From Paractinoplanes lichenicola (GTDB lineage Bacteria > Actinomycetota > Actinomycetes > Mycobacteriales > Micromonosporaceae): a DNA stretch of 64,000 nt. This document shows, piece by piece, positions 51,886 through 60,212 of this stretch. Every line of letters starts with the position of its first letter. The first letter of the stretch is position 1. The notes beneath the pieces are model-generated. The model had not been told where the DNA came from and ran no database searches. It was given only the letters and a program-made list of their open reading frames with translations. A program made the translations under genes and the position numbers. The stretch is from positions 30,856-94,855 of the forward strand of contig NZ_JAENHO010000022.1 in NCBI RefSeq assembly GCF_016785085.1, written 5' to 3'.

Positions 51886-52251
51886 GTGAAACTGAAGTTC
51901 AAGCTGGGCCGGCCGCAGATCATCGCGCTGGTGATCGCGGGCCTGGCCGTCGTGGCCCTGATCGCGAGCCGGGGCGGTGACGGCGGCGACCAGGGTCCGG
52001 GCACGCTCGACAACGCCGCCGTACGCGCCTGCGACCAGTTCGCGGCGGGTCAGGGCGCGGCGCGCAGCAACTCGGCCCGGCTCTCGCTGGCCGACAAGGT
52101 CACCGCCGAGGCGGCCAAGAGCGACAACGACCCCGTACGCACCCGGTCGATGGAGCTGGGCCGCAACGCCGACGAGGGCAACGCGGCCTGGCGTACGGCC
52201 TCGGGCAACCTCACCCGGGCCTGCCAGGAGGCGGGCTGGAGTGCCCCCTAG
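51886..52251 (+). CDS. Small single-helix membrane protein of unknown function
   Basis: 121 residues from GTG 51886. MKLKFKLGRPQ then IIALVIAGLAVVALIAS forms one membrane helix; the exposed part has two Cys (VRACDQFAAG, LTRACQEAGW) likely disulfide-bonded and an all-helical pattern (NSARLSLADKVTAEAAKSDN). No family recognised. It lies after the operon terminator and converges on the beta-helix gene with two bases between stops. Confidence 0.7.
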   Translation: MKLKFKLGRPQIIALVIAGLAVVALIASRGGDGGDQGPGTLDNAAVRACDQFAAGQGAARSNSARLSLADKVTAEAAKSDNDPVRTRSMELGRNADEGNAAWRTASGNLTRACQEAGWSAP

Positions 52252-52253
52252 CG

Positions 52254-53639
52254 CTATCGCTTGAGCGTGGAGGCCTTGTCGAAGCCCGTACGGCTGACCC
52301 ACTCGTCGTACGGGACCGAGGCCTCGGTGAAGCTGCCGTTGAGGATCGAGAAGTTGTTGTCGCCGGTCTCGTAGTTGTTCTTGTCGATCGTCATGTTGGG
52401 CGAGGCGCCGCCGTCGATCTGCAACCGGAAGATCGGCACGCTGTCGTTGCGGGTCACCGTGTTGCCGTTGATCTTCAGGCCCTCGATGCTGCCCGCGAAG
52501 TCGCTCCCGGTGGCCAGCAGGAACGTGAACTTCTTCATGTCGGCGAAGGTGTTGTTGCTGACCGTCATCCCGGCCGCGCAGCGCAGCACCATGCCGGTGT
52601 CGTTCTCGAACCCGGACTGGGTGCCGCCGATCGCCTTGTTGTCGCTGAAGACGTTGTTGGCGCAGCCCCCGCCGTTGCCGGTGCCGGTCTCCATCACGCC
52701 GTCGTTGGCCTCGAAGGTGTTGCCGGTGATGGTGACGTTGGCGGCGTCGTAGATCTCCATGCCGCCGCCGTCGATGCCGTAGTCCTCGGACGGGCCGTGG
52801 TTGCGGCGCACCGTGTTGTTGCGGAAGACCGGGCCCGGCTTGGCCGTGAGGAAGGTGGCCGACAGCCCGTACCCGCCGAAGTCGTCGCCGTCCTGCTTGG
52901 TGTTCTGGATGATCCGGTCCTGGTCGTGCACGTCGTTGCCGTCGACCAGCACGCCCCGGCCCCCGCCGGTGACGCCGATGCCGGCCCCGTTGTTGTGCAC
53001 CTTCGAGCCGGTGACCCGCACGTCGTTGGAGTCGGTGACGAGGATGCCGTAGCAGCCCACCGGCAGGCCGGCCGAGTTCTCGCCGTGGCTGTCGCGCACG
53101 GTCACCCCGCGGATGGTCACCTTGCTGGTCTTGTGCACGCGGATGCCGCTGCCGTGATCGCCGTTGATGTTGACGTCGGCGTTCGGCTTGGGCACGCACT
53201 TCTGCACGGTCAGGTCGGCGATCGTGGTGCCGGTGGCCGCGACCAGGATGCCGTCGCGGACCCCGGCGACCCCCTCGACCGTCGCCTCCTCGCCGGGGGC
53301 GCTGCCGACGGTCAGGTTGGGCCGCGAGACCGTGAACGGGGCGTACGTGCCCTCCCGGACGAAGATCTTGGAACCGGCCGGCGCCACCTCGACCGCGTGC
53401 GAGATCGACTTCCACGGCTTCTCGGGGCTGCCGTCGGCGTCGTCGGAGCCGCGGGTGGAGACCCAGAGGCCGGGCCCGGCCGCCTCGACGTCGGGCGGGC
53501 CCTCGTAGAAGTAGGCCCGATAGCCGGCGGCCGCGGTGCCGCCCAGCAGCAACACCATGAGCAGCCCCAGCCAGCGGCGGCGGGTGCCGGCCGGAGCGCG
53601 GTGACTGGAGCGCTTCGACCGGTGATGCGCTCCGCTCAC
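52254..53639 (-). CDS. Membrane-anchored right-handed parallel beta-helix protein
   Basis: 461 residues from GTG 53639, which overlaps the previous stop (GTGA). A basic N-terminus precedes one helix (WLGLLMVLLLGGTAAAGYRA), then WVSTRGSDDADGSPEKPWKS and IFVREGTYAPF, the standard opening of pectate-lyase-like proteins, and about ten coils with NVTITGNTFEAN, GMTVSNNTFADM and LKINGNTVTRNDS repeats. Comparable proteins cleave or epimerise uronic-acid polymers. Catalytic residues cannot be assigned by eye. Third gene of the deacetylase operon. Confidence 0.88.
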   Translation of the reverse strand: MSGAHHRSKRSSHRAPAGTRRRWLGLLMVLLLGGTAAAGYRAYFYEGPPDVEAAGPGLWVSTRGSDDADGSPEKPWKSISHAVEVAPAGSKIFVREGTYAPFTVSRPNLTVGSAPGEEATVEGVAGVRDGILVAATGTTIADLTVQKCVPKPNADVNINGDHGSGIRVHKTSKVTIRGVTVRDSHGENSAGLPVGCYGILVTDSNDVRVTGSKVHNNGAGIGVTGGGRGVLVDGNDVHDQDRIIQNTKQDGDDFGGYGLSATFLTAKPGPVFRNNTVRRNHGPSEDYGIDGGGMEIYDAANVTITGNTFEANDGVMETGTGNGGGCANNVFSDNKAIGGTQSGFENDTGMVLRCAAGMTVSNNTFADMKKFTFLLATGSDFAGSIEGLKINGNTVTRNDSVPIFRLQIDGGASPNMTIDKNNYETGDNNFSILNGSFTEASVPYDEWVSRTGFDKASTLKR

Positions 53640-54640
53640 CCGGTGAAGACCGGGTCGTTCGACATCGCCTTGTAGGCCGCCAGCGAGGCCGCCGTCGAGT
53701 CGATCCGCCAGTTCTCCCGGGAGGACGGGTGCGTGTCGGTGTCGAACCAGACCGACGCCCCGACCGCCGGGTGCGCCTTGATCCACTCCTGCAGGTCGCC
53801 GATCCACTCCGGCTTGGTGCTGCCGCCGCGGTCGACGACCGAGACCTCGGGGATCATGATGGGCTTCCGGGAGGCGTAAGTCGCGTAGAACTCGTCGAAC
53901 ATGTCGCCCGGGGATTGGGTCTGGGCGAAGCCGGAAATGCCGGCCCAGTCGACGTATTCATCACCCGGATAATAGTTGCTGAAGTGGTTCCAATCCTCGC
54001 CGGGGCGCGAATTCCAGTTGGGACTCCAGACCCAGGCCACGTTGCCCGCGCCCTGCTCAGCGAAGATGCGGTGGATCCGGCGATATGCCTGGATGTAGCC
54101 CTTGGTGTCCTTGTTGTTGGCGGGTCCGCCCCATTTGTAGAAGTCGCGATTCATGTCCCACGCCCAGCGCATCAGCGTGGGCCGTTTGCGCTGCGCCATA
54201 CGCTTGCCGGCCCGCGCGATGAGTTTGTCGGCCGCGCCGCCGTTGATGTCTTTGTACTCCGGGCCGCGCCACGAGATCATCAGCGTGCTCTTCGTCGACA
54301 CGTAGCCCAGCGAGACCGGCAGCTGGTCGGTCCACGAGTAGTACCGGTGGACGATCCGCTCGGCCCGCCCGAGCTGCCGGCGGCGCAGATCGATCCCGGC
54401 GCTCGCGCCCATCCCCTTGAGATCCACGTACGCCCCGAGCATCACCTTGCCGTGCTCGAAGGGCACCGCTCCCCCGCCCTCGGTCACGGGCGGGGCGGCG
54501 GCCGCGTCACCGCTCGCCGAGGGCGGCGCGTGCGACACCACGGGCGCCACGGCGTCGTTCGACCTGTACGTCTCGCAGCCGGCCAACGGGACCGCGGCCA
54601 GGGCCCCGGCGCCCAGGCCGAGCAGGCTCCGGCGCCTCAT
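53636..54640 (-). CDS. Lipoprotein with GH26-like (beta-mannanase-type) glycoside hydrolase fold
   Basis: 334 residues. Lipobox signal: RRRSLLGLGAGALAAVPLAG followed by C. The mature part has MLGAYVDLKGMG, LMISWRGPEYKDINGG, RWAWDMNRDFYKWGG, VAWVWSPNW, DWAGISGFA and PIMIPEVSVVDRGG. The W-x-W-D-M-N segment after the fourth strand and the IPEVS segment after the seventh sit where GH26 enzymes carry the acid/base Glu and the nucleophile Glu; the first appears as Asp here (AWDMN). A surface endoglycosidase is likely; activity is less sure. Overlaps the deacetylase stop by four bases. Confidence 0.82.
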   Translation of the reverse strand: MRRRSLLGLGAGALAAVPLAGCETYRSNDAVAPVVSHAPPSASGDAAAAPPVTEGGGAVPFEHGKVMLGAYVDLKGMGASAGIDLRRRQLGRAERIVHRYYSWTDQLPVSLGYVSTKSTLMISWRGPEYKDINGGAADKLIARAGKRMAQRKRPTLMRWAWDMNRDFYKWGGPANNKDTKGYIQAYRRIHRIFAEQGAGNVAWVWSPNWNSRPGEDWNHFSNYYPGDEYVDWAGISGFAQTQSPGDMFDEFYATYASRKPIMIPEVSVVDRGGSTKPEWIGDLQEWIKAHPAVGASVWFDTDTHPSSRENWRIDSTAASLAAYKAMSNDPVFTG

Positions 54641-55449
54641 GTGAGGTTGCGCCCGAACGTGCGAGCCACCTTGCGGACCACGCGCCAGCCCGGCTGCGCG
54701 AGCTGCTTGACCTTGGGGAGCAGGCCCGCCTCGCCGTGCTTGACCAGCTCGACCAGGTCGGCGCCGCTGTGGTCGGGGGTGGGCTGCAGGCGGGGCACGG
54801 CGAGCCGCTTCTCGCCCGGCGTGTGCAGCCGGCGGCCGACCTCGGTGGCGTTGTCGTAGCCGTTGGCCGCGACGAGATCCCGTACGCGGCGGCTGTTGTA
54901 TCCGTGCGGGTAGGCGAACGACCGCACCTTCGTCTGCAGCCGCTGCTCGAGCTCGTCGTGGCTGCGGGTGATCTCGTCGCGCAGCTGCTCGGGCGGGAGG
55001 ACGTCGAGCGGGTGGTGGATCAGGCTGTGGTTGCCGATCTCGACGCCGGCCGCGGCCACCTCGCCCAGCTCGTCCCACGTCAGCATCGGCCCGAAGTCGG
55101 GTGCCCACTGGCCGAGCCAGCCCGCCGTGCCGCCCAGGTGACCGACCGACGCGTACAGGGTGGCGCCGGTGCCGGTCTCCCGCAGGATCGGCACGCCCTC
55201 GGTCAGGAAGTCGCGGTAGCCGTCGTCGAACGTGACGGCGAGCAGCTTCTCGGTGCTGCCGGCGGCCAGCAGGTCGAGCGCCTCGGTCAGGCCGACCAGG
55301 CGGTAGCCCGCGGCGCTCAGTGCCGTCAACTGCTCCCTGAGCAGGGCGGGCGGCACGGCGAGATCGCGCATCGGGCCGCCGACGGCAGACACTGAGTGGT
55401 ACATGAGTGCCGGCAGAGTGTCCCAGCCCGGCCTCGTCGTCGTCGTCAC
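54637..55449 (-). CDS. Polysaccharide deacetylase (NodB/CE4)
   Basis: 270 residues from GTG 55449, with GAGGAC six bases upstream. LPALMYHSVSAVGG, LAVTFDDGYRDF (motif 1: catalytic Asp-Asp), EIGNHSLIHHPLD (motif 2: zinc His pair) and VRSFAYPHGYNSRRVRDLV (motif 3) are all present. It removes N-acetyl groups from a polymer such as poly-N-acetylglucosamine or peptidoglycan-like chains. No signal peptide is evident, odd for an enzyme of extracellular polymers, so action on a lipid-linked precursor is possible. Leads the three-gene coupled operon. Confidence 0.93.
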   Translation of the reverse strand: MTTTTRPGWDTLPALMYHSVSAVGGPMRDLAVPPALLREQLTALSAAGYRLVGLTEALDLLAAGSTEKLLAVTFDDGYRDFLTEGVPILRETGTGATLYASVGHLGGTAGWLGQWAPDFGPMLTWDELGEVAAAGVEIGNHSLIHHPLDVLPPEQLRDEITRSHDELEQRLQTKVRSFAYPHGYNSRRVRDLVAANGYDNATEVGRRLHTPGEKRLAVPRLQPTPDHSGADLVELVKHGEAGLLPKVKQLAQPGWRVVRKVARTFGRNLT

Positions 55450-55610
55450 GCGGTCGTCCTCGTACGGCTTGTGGTCTGAGGTTCCACGCTAGGCGGAACC
55501 CTTGCGCAGGGTTGCGGTTTCTCCTCTTTCGTCCCTCTGCCGAAAGTCGTAGCCGAAGTCCCGCTCCGGGCAGAGGCGCGCAGGGATCCCCACCCGGAAG
55601 GGTGAAGGCT

Positions 55611-55850
55611 ATGACATTCGATCCGTTGCGCTGCGCGGAGGCTACTTGTCAGGCGGCCGTCGTGCTAGGGGCAACCTTGGTTCCGGCCGCCTGGCCGGCC
55701 CTCGACGGCGCCCTGACCACCGTCCTGGCCGTGATGTTCGTGGTCATCTCGGCCGCGATCTATGCCCTGCACGCGGTCACGTTCGACGCGTTCCGGCTCA
55801 CCCGGCACCGTGACCGGCAGATTTTCTCCACCGGCACCCATGACGAGTGA
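55611..55850 (+). CDS. Small two-helix membrane protein
   Basis: 79 residues from ATG 55611, with GGAAGGGTGAAGG upstream (55597-55609). Two hydrophobic stretches (AAVVLGATLVPAAWPAL and TTVLAVMFVVISAAIYALHA), then a charged tail. Reading frame is open upstream but codon use there is poor. Overlaps the next gene by 11 bases. No family recognised. Confidence 0.65.
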   Translation: MTFDPLRCAEATCQAAVVLGATLVPAAWPALDGALTTVLAVMFVVISAAIYALHAVTFDAFRLTRHRDRQIFSTGTHDE

Positions 55851-56577
55851 ACCGTGGGATCGCCTCGCCCGTACCCCCGGTCGACGACGGTCCTTCACCA
55901 CCCGGGGGCGACGGGATATGTTCCGATTGATCCAGATGCAGGCCGAGAGCGGCATTCCTCGCATAAGCGTGGCTTCCGATGGTTACGCCAGCGCCCGGAC
56001 CGCGCTCACCCGATATCGCAGCGCCCCCGCCGCCTATTTCGGGGTGGGCCGCTTCGACCACGAGGGCACCCTGGCCGAGATCATCCTCGACCGGCTGTGC
56101 GGCCCGCTGGGCGATTGCCCGCGCCCGGCCACCCTCGTGCACGCGGCGACGTATTACCGGCTCTGTGAGACCTGCGCGGCCGGGCTCGACGTGCTCACCG
56201 TGCCCGAGCTGGCCCGGCTGCTCGGCATCGCCTGCCGGCTGGCCCCGGTGCCGGCCCGCGCCGGGCGCCACGCCGCCCCTGAGGAGCCCTCGCCTGCGGG
56301 CAACCGGATCGCCCGCGAGTTCGCCAACCGGGTCGACGACCCGCACTGGCGCCGCGAGCTCTGCGCCGAGCTGGTGCACACCCCGGGCGCGGTCAACGGC
56401 CTGCTCATCGGCGTGGGCGCGCTGACCCACCGCGACGTGCTCGACCTCTATCCGCGCCTGCGCTCGCTGGCCGACGAGCTGCCCTCGACCGTACGGGAGG
56501 AGTTGTCCCGGGCCACGACGCGGCCGCTCTCCCCCGCCGGGGTGGCCGGGCTGCGTCTCGGTCTAGGCACTCGGTAA
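55840..56577 (+). CDS. Hypothetical protein, helical, with a conserved-looking Cys pair
   Basis: 245 residues from ATG 55840 inside the preceding gene (ATG 55918 is an alternative start). The visible pattern is LTRYRSAPAAYFGVGRFDHE, ATYYRLCETCAAGLDVLTVP and LARLLGIACRLAP, then a helical C-terminus. No family recognised. The overlap with the small membrane protein implies coupled translation, so the two probably function together. Last 15 bases overlap the convergent ScyD-like gene. Confidence 0.6.
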   Translation: MTSEPWDRLARTPGRRRSFTTRGRRDMFRLIQMQAESGIPRISVASDGYASARTALTRYRSAPAAYFGVGRFDHEGTLAEIILDRLCGPLGDCPRPATLVHAATYYRLCETCAAGLDVLTVPELARLLGIACRLAPVPARAGRHAAPEEPSPAGNRIAREFANRVDDPHWRRELCAELVHTPGAVNGLLIGVGALTHRDVLDLYPRLRSLADELPSTVREELSRATTRPLSPAGVAGLRLGLGTR

Positions 56578-57225
56578 CGGAAAGCTGCGCACGGTCCCCT
56601 CACCCGGACAGTCCCCGCACGTCGTCACGTAGGCGACGCCGTTGCGGATGGTCAGCCCCGACGGCGCCGACAAGCCGGCCGAGGCCACCGTCGCCCGCCG
56701 GCCGTGCCGCTCGACGCGCACCAGCGCCCCGGTGCGGTCGCCGCTGAGCAGGCCGTGCTTGGCGATCTCGAGGACGTAGAGCCCGCCCGGCCCCCAGTCG
56801 AGGTCGACCACGGCGGTGAACCCGCCCGCGTACACCTGCGGCGGGTGGCCCGGCACGACCCGCCAGACCCGCGCCCGGCCCGGCGGGAACGGGAAGCCGG
56901 TCAGCTCGCCCACATAGAACGCGCCGTCCGGCCCCATGGTGACCGCGCTCGGCACCGGCGGCATCCGCACCGGCCCGCCCCGCGGCGTCCCGTCGGGCAG
57001 CCGGGCCGGCGCCGGCACGACCCGGCTCGGGAACGACGCCACGGTCGTCCGCCGGCCCCGCGGCGTGAGCCGGATCAACGCGTCCCCCTCGGTCACGTAG
57101 ACCCGGCCCCGCCGATCCACCGCGGAGTCGAACGGCCCCGCCGCGACACCGGTCTCGATCGGCTCGACCGGCGCGCTCACCAGCGTGGCCGCCAGCACGG
57201 CAGCCACGATCGATCCTGTGATCAT
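56563..57225 (-). CDS. Short secreted ScyD/ScyE-family beta-propeller protein
   Basis: 220 residues from ATG 57225 (GGGGGAAG upstream). Signal peptide MITGSIVAAVLAATLVSAPV, then propeller blades with FDSAVDRRGRVYVTEGDALI, AVTMGPDGAFYVGELTGFPF, VVDLDWGPGGLYVLEIAKHG and SGLTIRNGVAYVTTCGDCPG. The GELTGFPFP and EGTV segments fit ScyD/ScyE-type proteins, named from cyanobacterial scytonemin clusters but widespread in actinobacteria without scytonemin. Usual length is 330-400; here two or so blades appear lost. Confidence 0.75.
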   Translation of the reverse strand: MITGSIVAAVLAATLVSAPVEPIETGVAAGPFDSAVDRRGRVYVTEGDALIRLTPRGRRTTVASFPSRVVPAPARLPDGTPRGGPVRMPPVPSAVTMGPDGAFYVGELTGFPFPPGRARVWRVVPGHPPQVYAGGFTAVVDLDWGPGGLYVLEIAKHGLLSGDRTGALVRVERHGRRATVASAGLSAPSGLTIRNGVAYVTTCGDCPGEGTVRSFPLPSA

Positions 57226-57322
57226 GTGCTTCCCCCGTTTGCTTCCCCCCGCACCGGTATAGGGCCTTTCCGCCGCCGGCGGGCCCTCTGAGTCGTCGAT
57301 CCGACCGGTTACGGTGATCGCC

Positions 57323-58003
57323 ATGACGCTCACGTTCGACGCGCTGGTCGCCCGCGCCCGCGGCCTGGTCGCGGGTGGCCGGCGCGCGGTGCTCGGCATC
57401 GCCGGGCCGCCCGCCGCCGGCAAGACCACGCTGGCCGAGGAGCTCGTGGCCGCGCTGGCGCCCGCGCCGCCGGACGGGCTGACCGCGGGCGCCTGGGTCG
57501 CGCACGTGCCGATGGACGGCTTCCACCTGGCCGACGTCGAGCTGGTGCGGCTGGGCCGGCGCGACAGCAAGGGCGCGCCCGACACCTTCGACCCGCTCGG
57601 CTACGCGGCCCTGCTGCGGCGGCTGCTGGCCGACGAGGACGAGATCATCTACGCCCCGGGCTTCGAGCGCGTGATCGAGCAGCCGATCGCGGGCGCCCTC
57701 CCGGTCTTCCGGGACGCCCGGCTGATCATCAGCGAGGGCAACTACCTGCTGCTCGACGACCCGGCGTGGCGCCCGCTGCGCGAGCTCTTCGCCGAGGTCT
57801 GGTACGCCGACCTCGACCAGCCGGAACGCCTGCGCCGGCTGATCGACCGGCACGTGCGCTTCGGCAAGGACGAGACCACGGCGATCGAGTGGGCCACCGG
57901 CACCGACGAGCGCAACGCCGTGAAGATCGCCGCCACCCGGGAACGAGCCGACCTGATCGTGCCGGCCGGACTTATCCACAGGGTCGGCAGCCCGCCTTCC
58001 TGA
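57323..58003 (+). CDS. P-loop nucleoside/nucleotide kinase family protein
   Basis: 226 residues from ATG 57323 (GTG 57314 is also in frame). Walker A AVLGIAGPPAAGKTTLAEEL, VPMDGFHLADVELVRLGRRD as the DGFH substrate motif of uridine/pantothenate/phosphoribulokinase-type kinases, LIISEGNYLLLDDPAWRPLR and RHVRFGKDETTAIEWATGTD. This matches the family often annotated as nucleoside/nucleotide kinase (YFH7/FrcK-like sugar kinases included). Phosphate acceptor unknown. Confidence 0.85.
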   Translation: MTLTFDALVARARGLVAGGRRAVLGIAGPPAAGKTTLAEELVAALAPAPPDGLTAGAWVAHVPMDGFHLADVELVRLGRRDSKGAPDTFDPLGYAALLRRLLADEDEIIYAPGFERVIEQPIAGALPVFRDARLIISEGNYLLLDDPAWRPLRELFAEVWYADLDQPERLRRLIDRHVRFGKDETTAIEWATGTDERNAVKIAATRERADLIVPAGLIHRVGSPPS

Positions 58004-58021
58004 GGTGTCATAGTTCTACGC

Positions 58022-59206
58022 GTGTCTGTGGGTGAAGCAGTCGAGACCGAGCCGAGCCGCCGCCGGCCGGGGCGCGCGATCCGATTCGCGCTGACCATTG
58101 GCGGGGTTCTGCTGCTGCTGTTCGGCGTGCCGTGGTGGACGCTGGTCGGTGCGGGCAACGACTGGCCGACCGGGGTCTTCGTGGCCGGCACGGTCGTCTT
58201 CGCGGTCGCCCTGGTCGCGTTCCCGTTCCTGATGTTCCTGGGTCACGGCCCCCGGCACCGCGACGGCCCGTCGGTCGTGGCCGACACGACCCTCGGCGTG
58301 GTCTGGGTCCTGTTCGTCTGGTCTCTCATCGGCCAGCTGCTCGTCGTGGTCCTGGCAATCGCCGGCGTCGACGGCCCGGCCCGCTCCCGCATCGCCACCG
58401 TGGCGGTTCTGGTGATCTCGCTGGTGCTGCTCGTGTGGGGCACCGTGGAGGCCCGGCGGGTGCCGCGGGTGCGCCGCGTCGAGGTGGTGCTGCCCCGGCT
58501 CGGCGCGGGCCTCGACGGGCTGCGCCTGGTGCTGCTGACCGACACGCACTACGGCCCGATCGAGCGGTCCCGCTGGTCGCGTGGGGTCACCGAGGTGGTC
58601 AACACGCTCGACGCCGACGTGGTGGCCCACACCGGCGACATCGCCGACGGCGAGGTGGCGCAGCGCCGCAGTCAGGCCGCCCCGCTGGCCGACATCCGGG
58701 CGGCGCTGGCCCGGGTCTACGTGACCGGCAACCACGAATACTTCAGCGGCGCCCAGCGCTGGGTCGAGCACATGGCCTCGCTCGGCTGGGAGGCCCTGCA
58801 CAACCGCCACGTGGTCGTCACCCGCGGCGGCGACTCCCTGGTGATCGCGGGCGTCGACGACCGTACGGCGGCGGGCTCCGGCGTCCCGGGGCATCACGCC
58901 GACCACGAGGCCGCCCTGGCCGGCGCCGACGAGTCGCTGCCCGTGCTGCTGCTGGCCCACCAGCCGCAGCAGATCCAGGGCGCCGTGGCCCACGGCGTCG
59001 ACCTGCAGATCTCGGGCCACACCCACGGCGGCCAGATGTGGCCGTTCCACTACCTCGTGCGGCTCGACCAGCCGGTCCTGCAGGGCCTGTCCCGCCACTC
59101 GGAACGCACCCAGCTCTACACGAGCCGGGGCACCGGCTTCTGGGGGCCGCCGTTCCGCATCTTCGCCCCCAGCGAGATCACCCTGCTGACCCTACGAGCG
59201 GGCTGA
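58022..59206 (+). CDS. Membrane metallophosphoesterase (YkuE-like)
   Basis: 394 residues from GTG 58022. Four N-terminal helices (FALTIGGVLLLLFGVPWWTL onward) anchor a calcineurin-like domain: LTDTHYGPIE, VAHTGDIADG, YVTGNHEYFSG and ISGHTHGGQMWPF, giving all five metal-binding motifs. YkuE-type enzymes hydrolyse phosphodiester or pyrophosphate bonds in lipid or nucleotide substrates; location at the membrane suggests a lipid-linked substrate. Converges on the APH-like gene with 15 bases overlap. Confidence 0.93.
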   Translation: MSVGEAVETEPSRRRPGRAIRFALTIGGVLLLLFGVPWWTLVGAGNDWPTGVFVAGTVVFAVALVAFPFLMFLGHGPRHRDGPSVVADTTLGVVWVLFVWSLIGQLLVVVLAIAGVDGPARSRIATVAVLVISLVLLVWGTVEARRVPRVRRVEVVLPRLGAGLDGLRLVLLTDTHYGPIERSRWSRGVTEVVNTLDADVVAHTGDIADGEVAQRRSQAAPLADIRAALARVYVTGNHEYFSGAQRWVEHMASLGWEALHNRHVVVTRGGDSLVIAGVDDRTAAGSGVPGHHADHEAALAGADESLPVLLLAHQPQQIQGAVAHGVDLQISGHTHGGQMWPFHYLVRLDQPVLQGLSRHSERTQLYTSRGTGFWGPPFRIFAPSEITLLTLRAG

Positions 59207-60097
59207 CGCGATCCGGTCGGCCGCCGCGAGCATCTGCGCGGCGACCGGCTGCAGGCCTACGGCGGTCAGCACCAAGCCCGTATTCACCCGGTCGGCCACA
59301 CCCCATTCCCAGATCGCGACGGGGTCGGTGCACGAGCGGGCGGCCAGCCGATGAGCGCGGTCCCACGGGTCGCCGGCCATCAGCTCGACCGGATCCTCAC
59401 GCATCAGCACGCCCAGGTCGCACTCGGGCTCGGCCCACACTCCGTCCGGGTCGACCAGCTTGAAGCCGTCGCCCGACCGCAGCGCGTTCCACTGGTGCAC
59501 ATCGCCATGGTTGAGCACTGCTCGCGTCGGATCGTGTGCCTTGCGGCGGCTCTCGGCAGCAGCCAACGCGTGATCCACTGCCGCTCGGGAGCAAGGGCGT
59601 CCGAGCTCCTCCCATTTGCGGGGGATGGATGCTGCGATCCACGCTGCCTGGTCGGCGCCGGACGGCACGGGCGGCGGGCCGGCGGTCGGGCTGCGCCAGA
59701 CCGTGGCGGCCAGGTCGCAGAGGATGGCCAGGCGGTCGGGCTGGGGCAGGGAGAGCTCTGACATGGCGGGGCCGAGGCGTTCGAGCAGCAGGGCGCCGCG
59801 GGGTTCGTCGCAGGCCAGCAGGCGGGCGCACCCCACGCCCGCGGTCAGCCGCAGCACCGAGATCTCGTGGTGGGCGGCCTCGCCGGGGCGGGGGACGAGC
59901 AGTTTCAGGACGGCGGGGGTGCCGTCGGCCCGGGTCACCGCAAGCACGTGCGCCTCGGTGCCGTCGGGGAAGGCCGCGCCGACCGTCAGGGACCATCGTG
60001 CGGCCAGGTCGGCCACCAGCGACGGCAGGTCGGCGAGCCACTGCTGGGCGCCCGCGCCGACGGCCTTGGCCCGTACGGGGGCAGGAAGATCTTGCAC
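59192..60097 (-). CDS. Aminoglycoside/hydroxyurea phosphotransferase-like kinase (APH(6) type)
   Basis: 301 residues from GTG 60097 (upstream sites weak). VLKLLVPRPGEAAHHEISVL holds the ATP Lys and helix-C Glu, RAVLNHGDVHQWNALR is the catalytic loop with Asp, and LVDPDGVWAEPECDLGVLMR supplies the metal Asp. This pattern belongs to the streptomycin 6-kinase/hydroxyurea phosphotransferase family. Intrinsic resistance is possible, but many members have unknown substrates. Divergent from the ABC exporter at 60213. Confidence 0.88.
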   Translation of the reverse strand: MQDLPAPVRAKAVGAGAQQWLADLPSLVADLAARWSLTVGAAFPDGTEAHVLAVTRADGTPAVLKLLVPRPGEAAHHEISVLRLTAGVGCARLLACDEPRGALLLERLGPAMSELSLPQPDRLAILCDLAATVWRSPTAGPPPVPSGADQAAWIAASIPRKWEELGRPCSRAAVDHALAAAESRRKAHDPTRAVLNHGDVHQWNALRSGDGFKLVDPDGVWAEPECDLGVLMREDPVELMAGDPWDRAHRLAARSCTDPVAIWEWGVADRVNTGLVLTAVGLQPVAAQMLAAADRIASARS

Positions 60098-60212
60098 AAC
60101 CGCCAAGGGTGACAGGCGCCATGCCCGTCGGCCACGTAATTCCGTTGAAGACCTCCGGCCCGCGGATGAGGATGGAGGAACCCCCTCCCCGTTCAACCAG
60201 AGGACGTCATCA

